From a virus: a stretch of 43,843 nt of DNA. Made by a program: the position numbers and the translations under genes. Below are positions 31,846 through 40,500 of this stretch, one piece after another. The stretch spans positions 1 to 43,843 of IMG/VR virus record IMGVR_UViG_3300020442_001382. The stretch is one strand, 5' to 3'. The stretch's first letter is position 1; each line of letters begins with the position of its first letter. The notes under the pieces were generated by a model, which made no database searches, had not been told where the DNA came from, and saw only the letters and a program-made list of their open reading frames with translations.

Positions 31846-32041
31846 ATGGTCTCACGGAGGTCTTCCTCGCAAGTCAGTAAACATCCTCAGGTTACTATCC
31901 GAACTTGAAGGATGTTATCAACTTACCAAATACATGGCATTTGACGAGGATAATGCTATACTGGATGAGATGAAGCAGAGGTATTACAAACTCTACTTCA
32001 AAACATCCAAAGAAGAACGCCAAACTAGCTCAGCTGGATAG
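31829..32041 (+). CDS. Small unknown protein, 70 aa, ending inside tRNA-Thr
   Basis: The start is at 31829 or the in-frame ATG at 31835. The product is helical (SVNILRLLSELEGCYQLTKY, then NAILDEMKQRYYKLYF). The last seven codons and the TAG stop lie within tRNA-Thr, with the stop formed by the D-loop GGATAGAGC. No family recognised. The overlap repeats what is seen for cpeT and tRNA-Val. Confidence 0.6.
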   Translation: MSMTSEWSHGGLPRKSVNILRLLSELEGCYQLTKYMAFDEDNAILDEMKQRYYKLYFKTSKEERQTSSAG

Positions 32042-32092
32042 AGCAACGGTTTTGTAAACCGTAGGTCAACGGTTCAAGTCCGTTGTTTGGCT
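32019..32092 (+). tRNA. tRNA-Thr (UGU anticodon)
   Basis: Acceptor GCCAAAC (32019-32025) pairs with GTTTGGC (32085-32091), with discriminator T. The anticodon stem ACGGT/ACCGT holds the loop TTTGTAA (anticodon TGT). The T-arm is AACGG TTCAAGT CCGTT. No CCA is encoded. Confidence 0.95.
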
Positions 32093-32094
32093 CT

Positions 32095-32167
32095 GGGGAA
32101 TTAGCTCAGTTGGTAGAGCGCCTGCTTTGCAAGCAGGATGTCAGCGGTTCGAGTCCGCTATTCTCCA
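32095..32167 (+). tRNA. tRNA-Ala (UGC anticodon)
   Basis: Acceptor GGGGAAT (32095-32101) pairs with ATTCTCC (32160-32166) with one G-T pair, discriminator A. The anticodon stem CCTGC/GCAGG holds TTTGCAA (anticodon TGC). It starts two bases after tRNA-Thr, so the two are processed from one transcript. Confidence 0.95.
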
Positions 32168-32231
32168 TCGGGGGAGTACAAAAGACCTCTGTATAGAAAG
32201 AGCGCCCCCTTGTAAATTAGATTTTGTTATC

Positions 32232-32528
32232 ATGATCAAACTCTTTAGAATGGCATCAGGCGAGGAAGTTATTTGCGAAGTCCTTGAAGAAACTGATGAC
32301 ACTGTAACTGTTTCTAATCCGATCGTCGCCATCCCTGGAGAAGGTAACAAGATCGGATTTGTATCTTGGGCACCGTTCCTTGATCAAGAGTCCACAGATA
32401 AACTTGAAGTTCAAAAACGCTTCATTGTTTTTAGTGGTAGTGTGAATGACGATATTCACGATTACTACACCAATACTTTTAGTCCGATTATCAAACCATC
32501 TGCAAACTCTAAAAAACTGGTACTCTAA
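32232..32528 (+). CDS. Small Sm-like-fold candidate protein, 98 aa
   Basis: The start at 32232 (MIKLFRMASGEEVICEVLEE) is chosen because an upstream in-frame extension to 32127 would run into tRNA-Ala. The order of a short strand, S-G-E-E-V-I-C-E-V, then D-D-T-V-T-V-S-N-P and a following I-G-F-V-S-W-A-P-F strand resembles Sm/Hfq-like barrels seen in marine phage small proteins. RNA binding is possible but not shown. The next gene follows directly after its stop. Confidence 0.65.
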   Translation: MIKLFRMASGEEVICEVLEETDDTVTVSNPIVAIPGEGNKIGFVSWAPFLDQESTDKLEVQKRFIVFSGSVNDDIHDYYTNTFSPIIKPSANSKKLVL

Positions 32529-32774
32529 ATGACTAAAAAACCCGAGCGACCCTTTCTGGGTCTCGACACAACTTACTCACAACAGCGTAAGGAAAGAATG
32601 GGCGATGCTATTGGAGATTATCTGAGCGATGAAAAAGTGGACGCGGCGCAAGCATACCAGGAAATGCTTTCCGAGACGCAGGAGTGGGTCAAGTACCACC
32701 ACACCCAGTGGCAAAAAGGAAAAGACCTCCTTGAACTCATGCTCGGACACAGGCAAAGTCCGCCCCTTGACTGA
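32529..32774 (+). CDS. Small helical unknown protein, 81 aa
   Basis: The ATG follows the preceding stop without a gap. The product (MTKKPERPFLGLDTTYSQQRK...) is polar and helical, with W-V-K-Y-H-H-T-Q-W-Q-K-G-K-D-L-L-E-L near residues 53-70. No family recognised. It overlaps a possible TTG-started small frame at 32767. Confidence 0.6.
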   Translation: MTKKPERPFLGLDTTYSQQRKERMGDAIGDYLSDEKVDAAQAYQEMLSETQEWVKYHHTQWQKGKDLLELMLGHRQSPPLD

Positions 32775-32877
32775 TTGGGAAAGTTATCGAGAAGCATGTG
32801 AATCTCTTGGTGTAAAAGTATCAGTGTGGCGATTTATACGCTACAATACAATATTTCCTAACACTGACAGAGGTTGA
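32767..32877 (+). CDS. Possible 36-aa protein with TTG start
   Basis: A TTG at 32767 overlaps the end of the previous gene and opens a 36-codon frame (MTDWESYREACESLGVKVSVWRF...) ending in the TGA that forms part of the talC promoter -35. The helix-strand look and the close packing make coding plausible, but no ribosome binding site is clear. Confidence 0.4.
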   Translation: MTDWESYREACESLGVKVSVWRFIRYNTIFPNTDRG

Positions 32878-32901
32878 CAAACGCTAATAATTTGCTAGTA
32901 T
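32874..32901 (+). promoter_or_regulatory. Sigma70-type promoter for talC
   Basis: TTGACA (32874-32879) is followed after 16 bp by TAGTAT (32896-32901), with TATAGA at 32899 as an alternative -10. The talC ATG is at 32935. The -35 contains an upstream stop codon. Confidence 0.7.
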
Positions 32902-32934
32902 AGATAAGGTATGCCCTGTCGTACGGAGCAAACG

Positions 32935-33597
32935 ATGAAAATTTTCCTAGACACCTCTGATCCCGAGTTGATCAGGTCGGCACACAAGACGGGTCTAATT
33001 GATGGAGTCACAACAAATCCATCTCTTATGTTGTCACAGGGGCAAAAACCTCTGGACGTTATCAAAGAGATTGCTGACATCTTTGATGGGTCTGCCGCTA
33101 GTATTAGCGCAGAAGTAAATAGTGAAACAGCGGAGGAGATGTTAGAAGAGGCAAAACCCTTCTATTATCTACATCCGAATGTCACTATCAAAGTGCCATG
33201 TAACTATGATGGACTGCTTGCTTGTAAAGAGTTAGCAGATCAAGGTATCGCAGTAAACGTAACACTTATTTTCTCAGTATCTCAAGCAATCCTTGCTGCT
33301 AAAGCAGGAGCAGCGTATGTATCACCATTTGTCGGTAGAGTTGAAGATCAACGATTCGACGCTATGGGTCTAATCAAAGACATTGTGCAAACATATGAAT
33401 ATCAAGCTGTTGATGATACTGAAATTCTAGCAGCATCAACTAGAACAGTAGATCATATTGAAAAATGCTTCAAATATGGCGCTGATGTAGTTACGATGCC
33501 ACCAGCACTATTCTGGAAAATGTATAAACATTCATTGACCGATGCTGGACTAGACAAGTTCAAACAAGATTGGGAATCACTAAAATCTAAACTATGA
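32935..33597 (+). CDS. talC: Transaldolase (TalC/Fsa type)
   Basis: The start at 32935 (MKIFLDTSDP) is supported by GGAG at 32925-32928; the upstream frame from 32911 has no such site. The 220-residue enzyme has Asp6, the GVTTNPSL loop (24-31) and the Schiff-base Lys86 in NVTIKVP, matching Fsa/TalC Lys85. It moves a dihydroxyacetone unit between sugar phosphates in the pentose phosphate pathway. Phage transaldolase is typical of cyanophages and works with CP12 to give NADPH and ribose for nucleotides. It has its own sigma70-type promoter and overlaps the next gene by ATGA. Confidence 0.97.
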   Translation: MKIFLDTSDPELIRSAHKTGLIDGVTTNPSLMLSQGQKPLDVIKEIADIFDGSAASISAEVNSETAEEMLEEAKPFYYLHPNVTIKVPCNYDGLLACKELADQGIAVNVTLIFSVSQAILAAKAGAAYVSPFVGRVEDQRFDAMGLIKDIVQTYEYQAVDDTEILAASTRTVDHIEKCFKYGADVVTMPPALFWKMYKHSLTDAGLDKFKQDWESLKSKL

Positions 33598-34673
33598 AAA
33601 TAGCAGTTCTAGGTAAAGGTCTCGCTGGAGTTCTTACTGCCCTACATTGGAAGCAGTACGCACCTAGAACTGAGATTGAATTATTTTATGATGAAGACAT
33701 CCCAATTGCGCCCGTAGGATCAGGATCCTTTCCTGGTCTTACGGGTTTTCTTGCTGATACATTTGGTTGGAGTTTGAACTGGGATAACAATACCTTCAAT
33801 GCTACTCCTAAGATGGGTATCATGTATGAAGGTTGGGGAAAGAAAGGTAACTGGTTTCATCCATTCAACTTCAATGAGGTTGGGATGCACTTCGATCCCC
33901 AGGCATTTACTGAATCTATGTGCTATTCAGGGTTGTTTCCTACAACTCAAAAGCATATAACTTCATATGATCAGGTAGATGCAGATTATGTCTATGATTG
34001 TAGAGGATTTCCGACAGATTATAGTGACTATAATATACTGACTAATCCTCTCAACAAAGTAATGCTATGCACTATGCCTAATCCAGAGTATGTACCCTGG
34101 ACTAGGACAGTAGCAACTCCAGACGGATGGACCTTTGTCATTCATCTGGATGATCGTATTCAATATGGATACTTATATAATAGTGATATTACTAGTGATG
34201 CTGAAGCAGAAGTAAATTTCCGCAATCAATTTGATATCGATCACATTGATAAGATATTCTCGTTCAAGAATTATTATGCCAAGTCTCCTGTAATTGATGG
34301 CAGAGTATTTCTGAACGGTAACAGATATTTCTTCATTGAACCTATGGAAGCAACATCCGTTGCTGGTTATATGAAGTGGATTCACGGTACTATGGAAGCA
34401 GTATGGGGTGAGCGTCCTATACAGAAGGTAGAGTATGACATGCAACGCTCCATCAAAGAGAATGCTAACTTCATCCTATATCACTATAAGTTTGGATCGG
34501 CGTATGATACGCCATTCTGGGAGTATGCCAAGTCTCTAGAGTTGACTGATAAACATATCGATAACATTATTGACATGGATGTGAGAACTAATATGATCAC
34601 TTATGGGTTCCACACGTCTCAGTCAGTGATGAACATGTATGAGAATCTAGGGCAGATTTACAAACCAGTATAA
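33594..34673 (+). CDS. Halogenase-like flavoprotein (second copy, short)
   Basis: The 359-residue protein has an FAD-binding G-K-G-L-A-G (7-12), a G-S-G-S-F-P segment, Lys73 in ATPKMGIMYEGWG (PrnA Lys79 position) and Glu252 in FIEPMEATSVAG (PrnA Glu346 position). The W-x-W-x-I-P signature has become W-T-F-V-I-H (179-184). It is much shorter than the typical 510-540 residues and than the first copy at 1337, with which it shares the family fold but little close identity. It could halogenate, oxidise or merely bind flavin. The start is coupled to talC (ATGA). Its stop is embedded in a late promoter. Confidence 0.8.
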   Translation: MKIAVLGKGLAGVLTALHWKQYAPRTEIELFYDEDIPIAPVGSGSFPGLTGFLADTFGWSLNWDNNTFNATPKMGIMYEGWGKKGNWFHPFNFNEVGMHFDPQAFTESMCYSGLFPTTQKHITSYDQVDADYVYDCRGFPTDYSDYNILTNPLNKVMLCTMPNPEYVPWTRTVATPDGWTFVIHLDDRIQYGYLYNSDITSDAEAEVNFRNQFDIDHIDKIFSFKNYYAKSPVIDGRVFLNGNRYFFIEPMEATSVAGYMKWIHGTMEAVWGERPIQKVEYDMQRSIKENANFILYHYKFGSAYDTPFWEYAKSLELTDKHIDNIIDMDVRTNMITYGFHTSQSVMNMYENLGQIYKPV

Positions 34674-34676
34674 ATA
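34669..34676 (+). promoter_or_regulatory. T4-type late promoter (TATAAATA) for the tail-fibre genes
   Basis: A perfect TATAAATA overlaps the stop of the halogenase-like gene, with a start near 34682 and the GTG of the next gene at 34708. Confidence 0.8.
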
Positions 34677-34707
34677 ACTTTTGTAAGAACTATGTAATCG
34701 TCAGTCC

Positions 34708-36027
34708 GTGGGAACTAAAAAGATTTCGCAATTATCCGACATTGCAGATGCTAGTCTATCTGGAGAAGCAATTCTGCCTGTCGTGGTGTCTGATCCACTT
34801 ATCCCTAACAGGAAAGCGAGGATCAATCAGTTGTTCAAAGGCGTAGCAGCAGGAACTAAAGCAGATCCTGGAATTTGTTTCGATTTGGACAGAAATTCTG
34901 GTATCTACCAGAATGCTTATGATCAACTAGGATTATCGTGGGGACCTGGTGGGGTATACTTTACCAGACTCTTGAATAGTGATGGTAGTACATCAAACTA
35001 CATCACAGCACTAGATGATCTTGTCGATAACTCTGACCTAGTTCTTGCACCTAAAGGTTCTGGCGCTGTACGAGTTACAGGTCAGTTCAGGGTTGACGAT
35101 ACTGCATTCATCCTAGAAGATTCTCAAGGTTTGAAAGCACGATTTGAAATTTCTGGTATTGGTAGTGGTTCTTCTACTAGAATTTTCAATCTCCCACCTA
35201 TTACCTCTGGTAGTGGCACAGTTCTTGTCGGTGATGATACTCAGCAAACACTGAGGAACAAAACTATCCTCATTGAGGAAGATAACTTTGTTATTGTCGA
35301 TGGTACTGAAGAAGCAGTATTCCAAATTCTCTGGGATGAAACAACTGCTGCTAGACGTTCTTACTTCCTTCCTGATGCTGGTGCTATCACCACAACATCG
35401 GAACCTAATGCAAACCACTCTACTCTGCTAGATACAAAAACTACGCAGACAATTCTTGGTAAGACATTCGTCCAACTGACGACTAAACAGACATTTGATA
35501 GTGAATTCTCTGTTTCGTTCAATACAGCGGCAGTTACTGCCAACCGTATTATCTCTGTTCCTGACCTTAGTCTGACTCTGTTAGGTACAACTACTACTCA
35601 GGACATTACAAACAAGACGTATCAGAACCCTATTTTTGCTTCTGAGACTACTATCACTAAGAAAGTCAATTTCAATCTTGACAATCTTCTTGAGAATACT
35701 AACGAGACCTATCAGTTCCCTCCAAACAATACGCTAAATAATGCAGGTGGTAACAACTTATTTGTTACCGAAAGAGCAGCGCAAGATCTTAGAAATAAAG
35801 TTCTATTGTCACCTGTAATTCGTCCTGCGTTTGGTGGACCTGGATCGGTTGTCTTCAACCTAGATAACCTACAAGCAACTAGAACTATCAAGTTCCCTGA
35901 TGCTGATGCAACGCTTCTCTCTACTGAGAACGTTACTCTGGATGACGTTACATTCGGTGCTGGTATCGGTGCTGCTACCCTTACCGCAAGGACTCGTCAA
36001 CAACAATTCTTCTACGCTGGATTCTGA
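34708..36027 (+). CDS. Tail fibre / virion structural protein, 439 aa
   Basis: A GTG start is used (MGTKKISQLSDIADASLSGE, an opening I associate with cyanophage fibre proteins). The body is beta-rich with repeats of the form T-x-x-T-L-R/D-I-T/R-N-K-T (near residues 180, 300 and 360) and D-N-L segments, typical of elongated trimeric fibres. No catalytic motif. It is the first gene of the late fibre block. Exact fibre part unknown. Confidence 0.72.
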   Translation: MGTKKISQLSDIADASLSGEAILPVVVSDPLIPNRKARINQLFKGVAAGTKADPGICFDLDRNSGIYQNAYDQLGLSWGPGGVYFTRLLNSDGSTSNYITALDDLVDNSDLVLAPKGSGAVRVTGQFRVDDTAFILEDSQGLKARFEISGIGSGSSTRIFNLPPITSGSGTVLVGDDTQQTLRNKTILIEEDNFVIVDGTEEAVFQILWDETTAARRSYFLPDAGAITTTSEPNANHSTLLDTKTTQTILGKTFVQLTTKQTFDSEFSVSFNTAAVTANRIISVPDLSLTLLGTTTTQDITNKTYQNPIFASETTITKKVNFNLDNLLENTNETYQFPPNNTLNNAGGNNLFVTERAAQDLRNKVLLSPVIRPAFGGPGSVVFNLDNLQATRTIKFPDADATLLSTENVTLDDVTFGAGIGAATLTARTRQQQFFYAGF

Positions 36028-36035
36028 TACTAAAC

Positions 36036-37517
36036 ATGGCAACACAAACAGGAAAACTAGCATCAGCGAAACCAGCGGCGACCACATGGACACCTCTGTA
36101 CAGAGCACCTATTGACTCCTCTGCGAGTGGTGTTTTGAACATGGTCAGTGATGGCACTGCCGCTAATGTTCGTGTTGGTGTGAAAAAGCATGACATCGAG
36201 GCAACTCTCGATGCAACAACATATCTTCTGCACAAAGGAGATGTTATTACTAATAAAACTCTAACTTTTGATACTCCAATCCCTATCCAAACTGATCAGC
36301 AAGATACATTTACCGCTGGTCAATTGATTACTATGAATGATGGAGAGACCACATTCAAATGGGAATCATATTATGTTCCACCTACTACTGATTTCTACGT
36401 CAAGAAACTTTCTCTTCTGAGTCATACTCTAGAGAACCAGACTGGTAATTTTGCCATTGGTGAAACTGTAACTGGTGGTACAGGTGGTGGAACTGCGGTA
36501 GTCTACGATATCATCGCAGGTTCTTTCGGTGGTTCTACATTGTATGTCGGACCTATTACTGGTACTGCATTTGTTGAGGGTGAAACCCTAACAGGTGGGT
36601 CATCTACTGCAACTGGTGACGTTGCTGCTGGTGGTATTGGTGTTGCTCGTAACGAACTTGTCTTCTCGGACAACGGTGCAGGTGGCACATATTCACTTCG
36701 CAGATCTACTACTATCACTATGTTGCTTGATAGAACTTACAGGTTCTATGTACAAGACGCTACCATGAGTGGTGTTGGTTTTGCACTCTCTACTACCACC
36801 AATGGTACATGGGGTATTGATGAAACTGCGGGAACATCTGATGACGGAACTGAATACACTTCGGGCAAGACAACTAGCGGCACTGCTGGATCTAGCGGTG
36901 CATATGTTCAATACGACATGTCCCAGAACGGTGGCGGTACTGCCACTTACTATTACTACGATAGTGCGGACGGTACTCTAGGTGGTGGTGATCAGTCTGT
37001 ACAACTTTCTGTAGACTATTCCTATGATACCATCTATGTTTATGATGTTGTAGGTCCTCTGACTAACTCTAGTGATTCAATCACTCTTGGTCAGACAACA
37101 TACACTATGACTGCTAACGCTGGTTCAAAGTGGGGTTATGTTACTGACTTCACTCTTGGTGCTGCTGGTATTAGTATTGTAACTGGTCTCGGTTCTGCTG
37201 ATTTTGCAGGTTCCGATACGTTCTACGATGCTCCTAAAGTTGGATCTGTAGCACGTCAACTAGTAACTATTTCCTCTATTGATCTGGCATCAAATGCTAT
37301 CGGTTCTGTAGATCAAATTCTACATGACAAGAACATCAATGGAGAGCACAGACTGACATCTCTATTGGTTGGTCCTGGTCAAGTTCTGATGGTCTATGCC
37401 GCGACTCAGAATATTAGTTTTGATTATAGTGGATTCCAAGATACCTCTTCTGACTTTACTCTGCGTTCCTTCGATGTGAATGCTCAGGTTGCTCAGGCGG
37501 GTGGATCTGGCGGCTAA
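36036..37517 (+). CDS. Virion structural protein, 493 aa
   Basis: Begins MATQTGKLASAKPAATTWTPLYRAP, nine bases after the previous gene. It is rich in Gly, Thr, Ser and Tyr with beta repeats (two GETxTGGT/S segments near residues 142 and 187, and a YYYYDSADGTLGGG loop near 308). A long beta-sandwich or fibre-associated protein is likely. No family is recognised with certainty. The stop lies in an AATAAATA box. Confidence 0.68.
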   Translation: MATQTGKLASAKPAATTWTPLYRAPIDSSASGVLNMVSDGTAANVRVGVKKHDIEATLDATTYLLHKGDVITNKTLTFDTPIPIQTDQQDTFTAGQLITMNDGETTFKWESYYVPPTTDFYVKKLSLLSHTLENQTGNFAIGETVTGGTGGGTAVVYDIIAGSFGGSTLYVGPITGTAFVEGETLTGGSSTATGDVAAGGIGVARNELVFSDNGAGGTYSLRRSTTITMLLDRTYRFYVQDATMSGVGFALSTTTNGTWGIDETAGTSDDGTEYTSGKTTSGTAGSSGAYVQYDMSQNGGGTATYYYYDSADGTLGGGDQSVQLSVDYSYDTIYVYDVVGPLTNSSDSITLGQTTYTMTANAGSKWGYVTDFTLGAAGISIVTGLGSADFAGSDTFYDAPKVGSVARQLVTISSIDLASNAIGSVDQILHDKNINGEHRLTSLLVGPGQVLMVYAATQNISFDYSGFQDTSSDFTLRSFDVNAQVAQAGGSGG

Positions 37518-37523
37518 TAAATA
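37516..37523 (+). promoter_or_regulatory. Late promoter (AATAAATA)
   Basis: AATAAATA overlaps the preceding stop and lies 24 bases before the ATG at 37548. Confidence 0.7.
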
Positions 37524-37547
37524 ACAAAGAAGGATAGTAGATAGGAA

Positions 37548-40500
37548 ATGTCACTAACTAGACTCAAGAATATTATTACGTCCAGAACTGGACGTATCAT
37601 TTATGTCAACCCTGACGATTTTGACGCATCAGACTCGATTGATAACAGAGGTAACTCTTCCCTGAGACCTTTCAAGAGTTTGCAGCGTGCATTTCTTGAG
37701 GTGGCACGTTTCTCGTATCGTGTTGGTTTGTCTAACGACGAATTTGACGCATTCTCGATCTATCTGTATCCTTCGGAGTACATCGTTGACAACAGACCTG
37801 GAGAGGTTCTGTATACAAACGTAGCACCACTCGACGCTAACTCTAACTTCGACATCACGTCACCTAACAACGTATTGTATAAGTACAATTCTGTTGAGGG
37901 TGGCATTATTGTTCCTAGAGGTTGTTCCATCGTTGGTTCTGACCTTCGTCGTACTAAGATTATTCCTAAGTACGTTCCATATCCTACTATCTACGCTGCT
38001 AAAAACATCAACACTGAGGATCAGGTTCCTAAACCTTGCAATATCTTCAGCGTAACTGGTGGTTGTTACTTCTGGCAGTTCTCCTTCTTTGATGGTGATG
38101 ACACTGGTGTATATTTTAGACCAGACTCTACTGAAACTATCCCACCATCCTATTCGCACCATAGACTAACAGCATTTGGATTTGCTGATGGTGCAAACAC
38201 ACTACAGTATTTGATCGAAACTGAAGGTACAGTTCCAGCAGGTGACTATTCAGCAGTTCCTAACATTCTTGAGCGTACTGACCTGGACATCTATTATCAG
38301 AAGGTGTCGAAGGCGTTTGCTACTATTCCAGATACATCTGGCGATCCTCAGGTTGACCAAATTCAGGCAAGGGTCGAAGAAAACAGAATCGTTGGTCCTA
38401 TCTCCGACGAATATCGTATTTCTCAAATTACTCGTAACGGTCAAACTGCAACTGCTGTTACTGTTGACGAGTTTGGAAACCCACGGAACCACGGATTCTC
38501 AGTTGGCGTGAACGTCAACATCAGTGGTGTTACATCATCCACAGGTACATCTGGTGAACTAGATGCATCTCTGTATAATGGTTCTTTCCAAGTTACATCT
38601 GCATCTGGTAACGTCTTTACCTATCAGATGGTAAACGAACCAACTGGTACTGCTATTGGTACAAACATCGTTGTCAAGGTTGAGATTGATACCGTTGACT
38701 CTGCATCTCCATATATGTTCAACCTATCACTGAGATCAGTGTGGGGTATGAATGGTATGCACGCTGATGGTAGCAAAGCAACTGGTTTCAAATCGATGGT
38801 TGTGGCTCAGTTCACTGGTCTGTCACTACAAAAAGATGACAGAGCGTTCGTAAGATATGATGAGTCAACAGGTAACTACCTCGCTGCAACTTCAGGAGAC
38901 GGTGCTCACCTTGATGGTTTCGCAAGATATAGAAAAGGATGGGGACACACCCATGTGATGGCATCAAACGATGCATTTATTCAGGTCGTTTCTGTGTTCG
39001 CTGTGGGTTACGCTGACCACTTTGCTGGTTATCGTGGCGCTGACATGTCGATCACGAACTCTAACTCTAACTTTGGATCCACAGCTCTTAGATCTAAGGG
39101 ATTCAAACAAAAAGCATTTACAAAAGATAAGTCTGGTAAACTAACTCACATCATTCCACCTAAGTCTCTTGCAGACGTGGAAGAAGTATCGGTAAACTGG
39201 GTCAACATTGACATCCAACGTACAAAGGAAGTCAACTCACAGTTACCTAACATTGGTATTGCAGCAGGTAGTAGACTATATCTGTATGGATATACTACAC
39301 AAGATGCACCTCCATCAACTCGCGTTCAGGGTTATGTTGTTGGTGCTAGACAAGATGGTACAGGTGCAAACGCAGTTGCCGATAAACTGAAGTGTCTATT
39401 GGTTGCTCAAGGTGCAAATGCTGCAACTGTACAATCTGCATCAATTTCTCCATTCGGTCCTACTGTTTCTACTTCTACACCTGGTGAGGCAGGTTCGCCA
39501 CTACAATATGACTCTGGTACATATGGCGGTGTCTTCGGTCAGAGTGGTACTGATGCTAATGGTAACCCAATCTACAATCCTGCAGGTTGGTATCTAAGCA
39601 CAAGTTCCGTCAATAACGAGATCTATCAGACTCTAGCAAATAATACACAATATAATACAGTCAACTTTACACCTACGACATTTATCAACCGTGTTCCTGA
39701 CGCAAGAAACTTGGTTGACAGAACATATCGTGTTCGTATGGTGATTGATCAGGATCAGCAGTTACCACTGCCACGTTCTCCGATCTCTGGTTTCGTCATG
39801 CAACCACTCAACACTGACGTTACTAGATACGAACTTACAGAAACATTCTATCTGTATGATATCTACACTCAACAAAAGTTTGTCCGTGGTGAAGCAGATG
39901 GTATTTACTACCTGACACTACTCTGGGCATCTGTCATTCCTGGTGAAGCAGGTTCTCCTGTTGGTAACTATGATGATAAGAGATTCTCTCAGAACGTCAA
40001 TGAAGTATATCCATCGTTCGATAGAGACAACCCTGTAGCAGATCCAGAGGCAGCAGTTTCTGTTGCTGATGCTAGAACTATTGGTCAAGTATATGCAACC
40101 AACGGTTCTACGCCTGGTGCAAACAACAAAGATCCACAACGCTCTATCACTAAAGAAGCAATCTTGAAACTGATTGCTGATGCCAAGTGGGCAGAACCTG
40201 GTACTACACCTAACTGGGACGCACCAAATAATCAACTGTCTGGTATTGCTTTGACTGCACGTCTTGGTGATGAAGAGACTCGTAAGATTCCTATCAGAAT
40301 TGATGGTGATGGTAACATCAATCCTATTCCTGTAGAACTGAGAAGACACTCCATTCTACGTTCTGGTAACCACACGTTTGAATATACTGGTTTCGGTCCT
40401 GGTAACTACTCGACTGCATTCCCACAGACTCAGGTTGAGACGCTATCTGAAGATCAGATCAAGTTCTCTCAATCTATCAAGGAAGATGCAGGTGTTGCAT

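Noticed and set aside
32168-32210. GGGGG/CCCCC long-loop hairpin after tRNA-Ala as a terminator
   Set aside because: The stem is only five bases around a loop of about 28 bases and no T run follows; not convincing.
32629-32766. Upstream extension of the 36-codon frame to give an 82-residue protein
   Set aside because: The extension overlaps the whole second half of the preceding gene in another frame and lacks a start signal.
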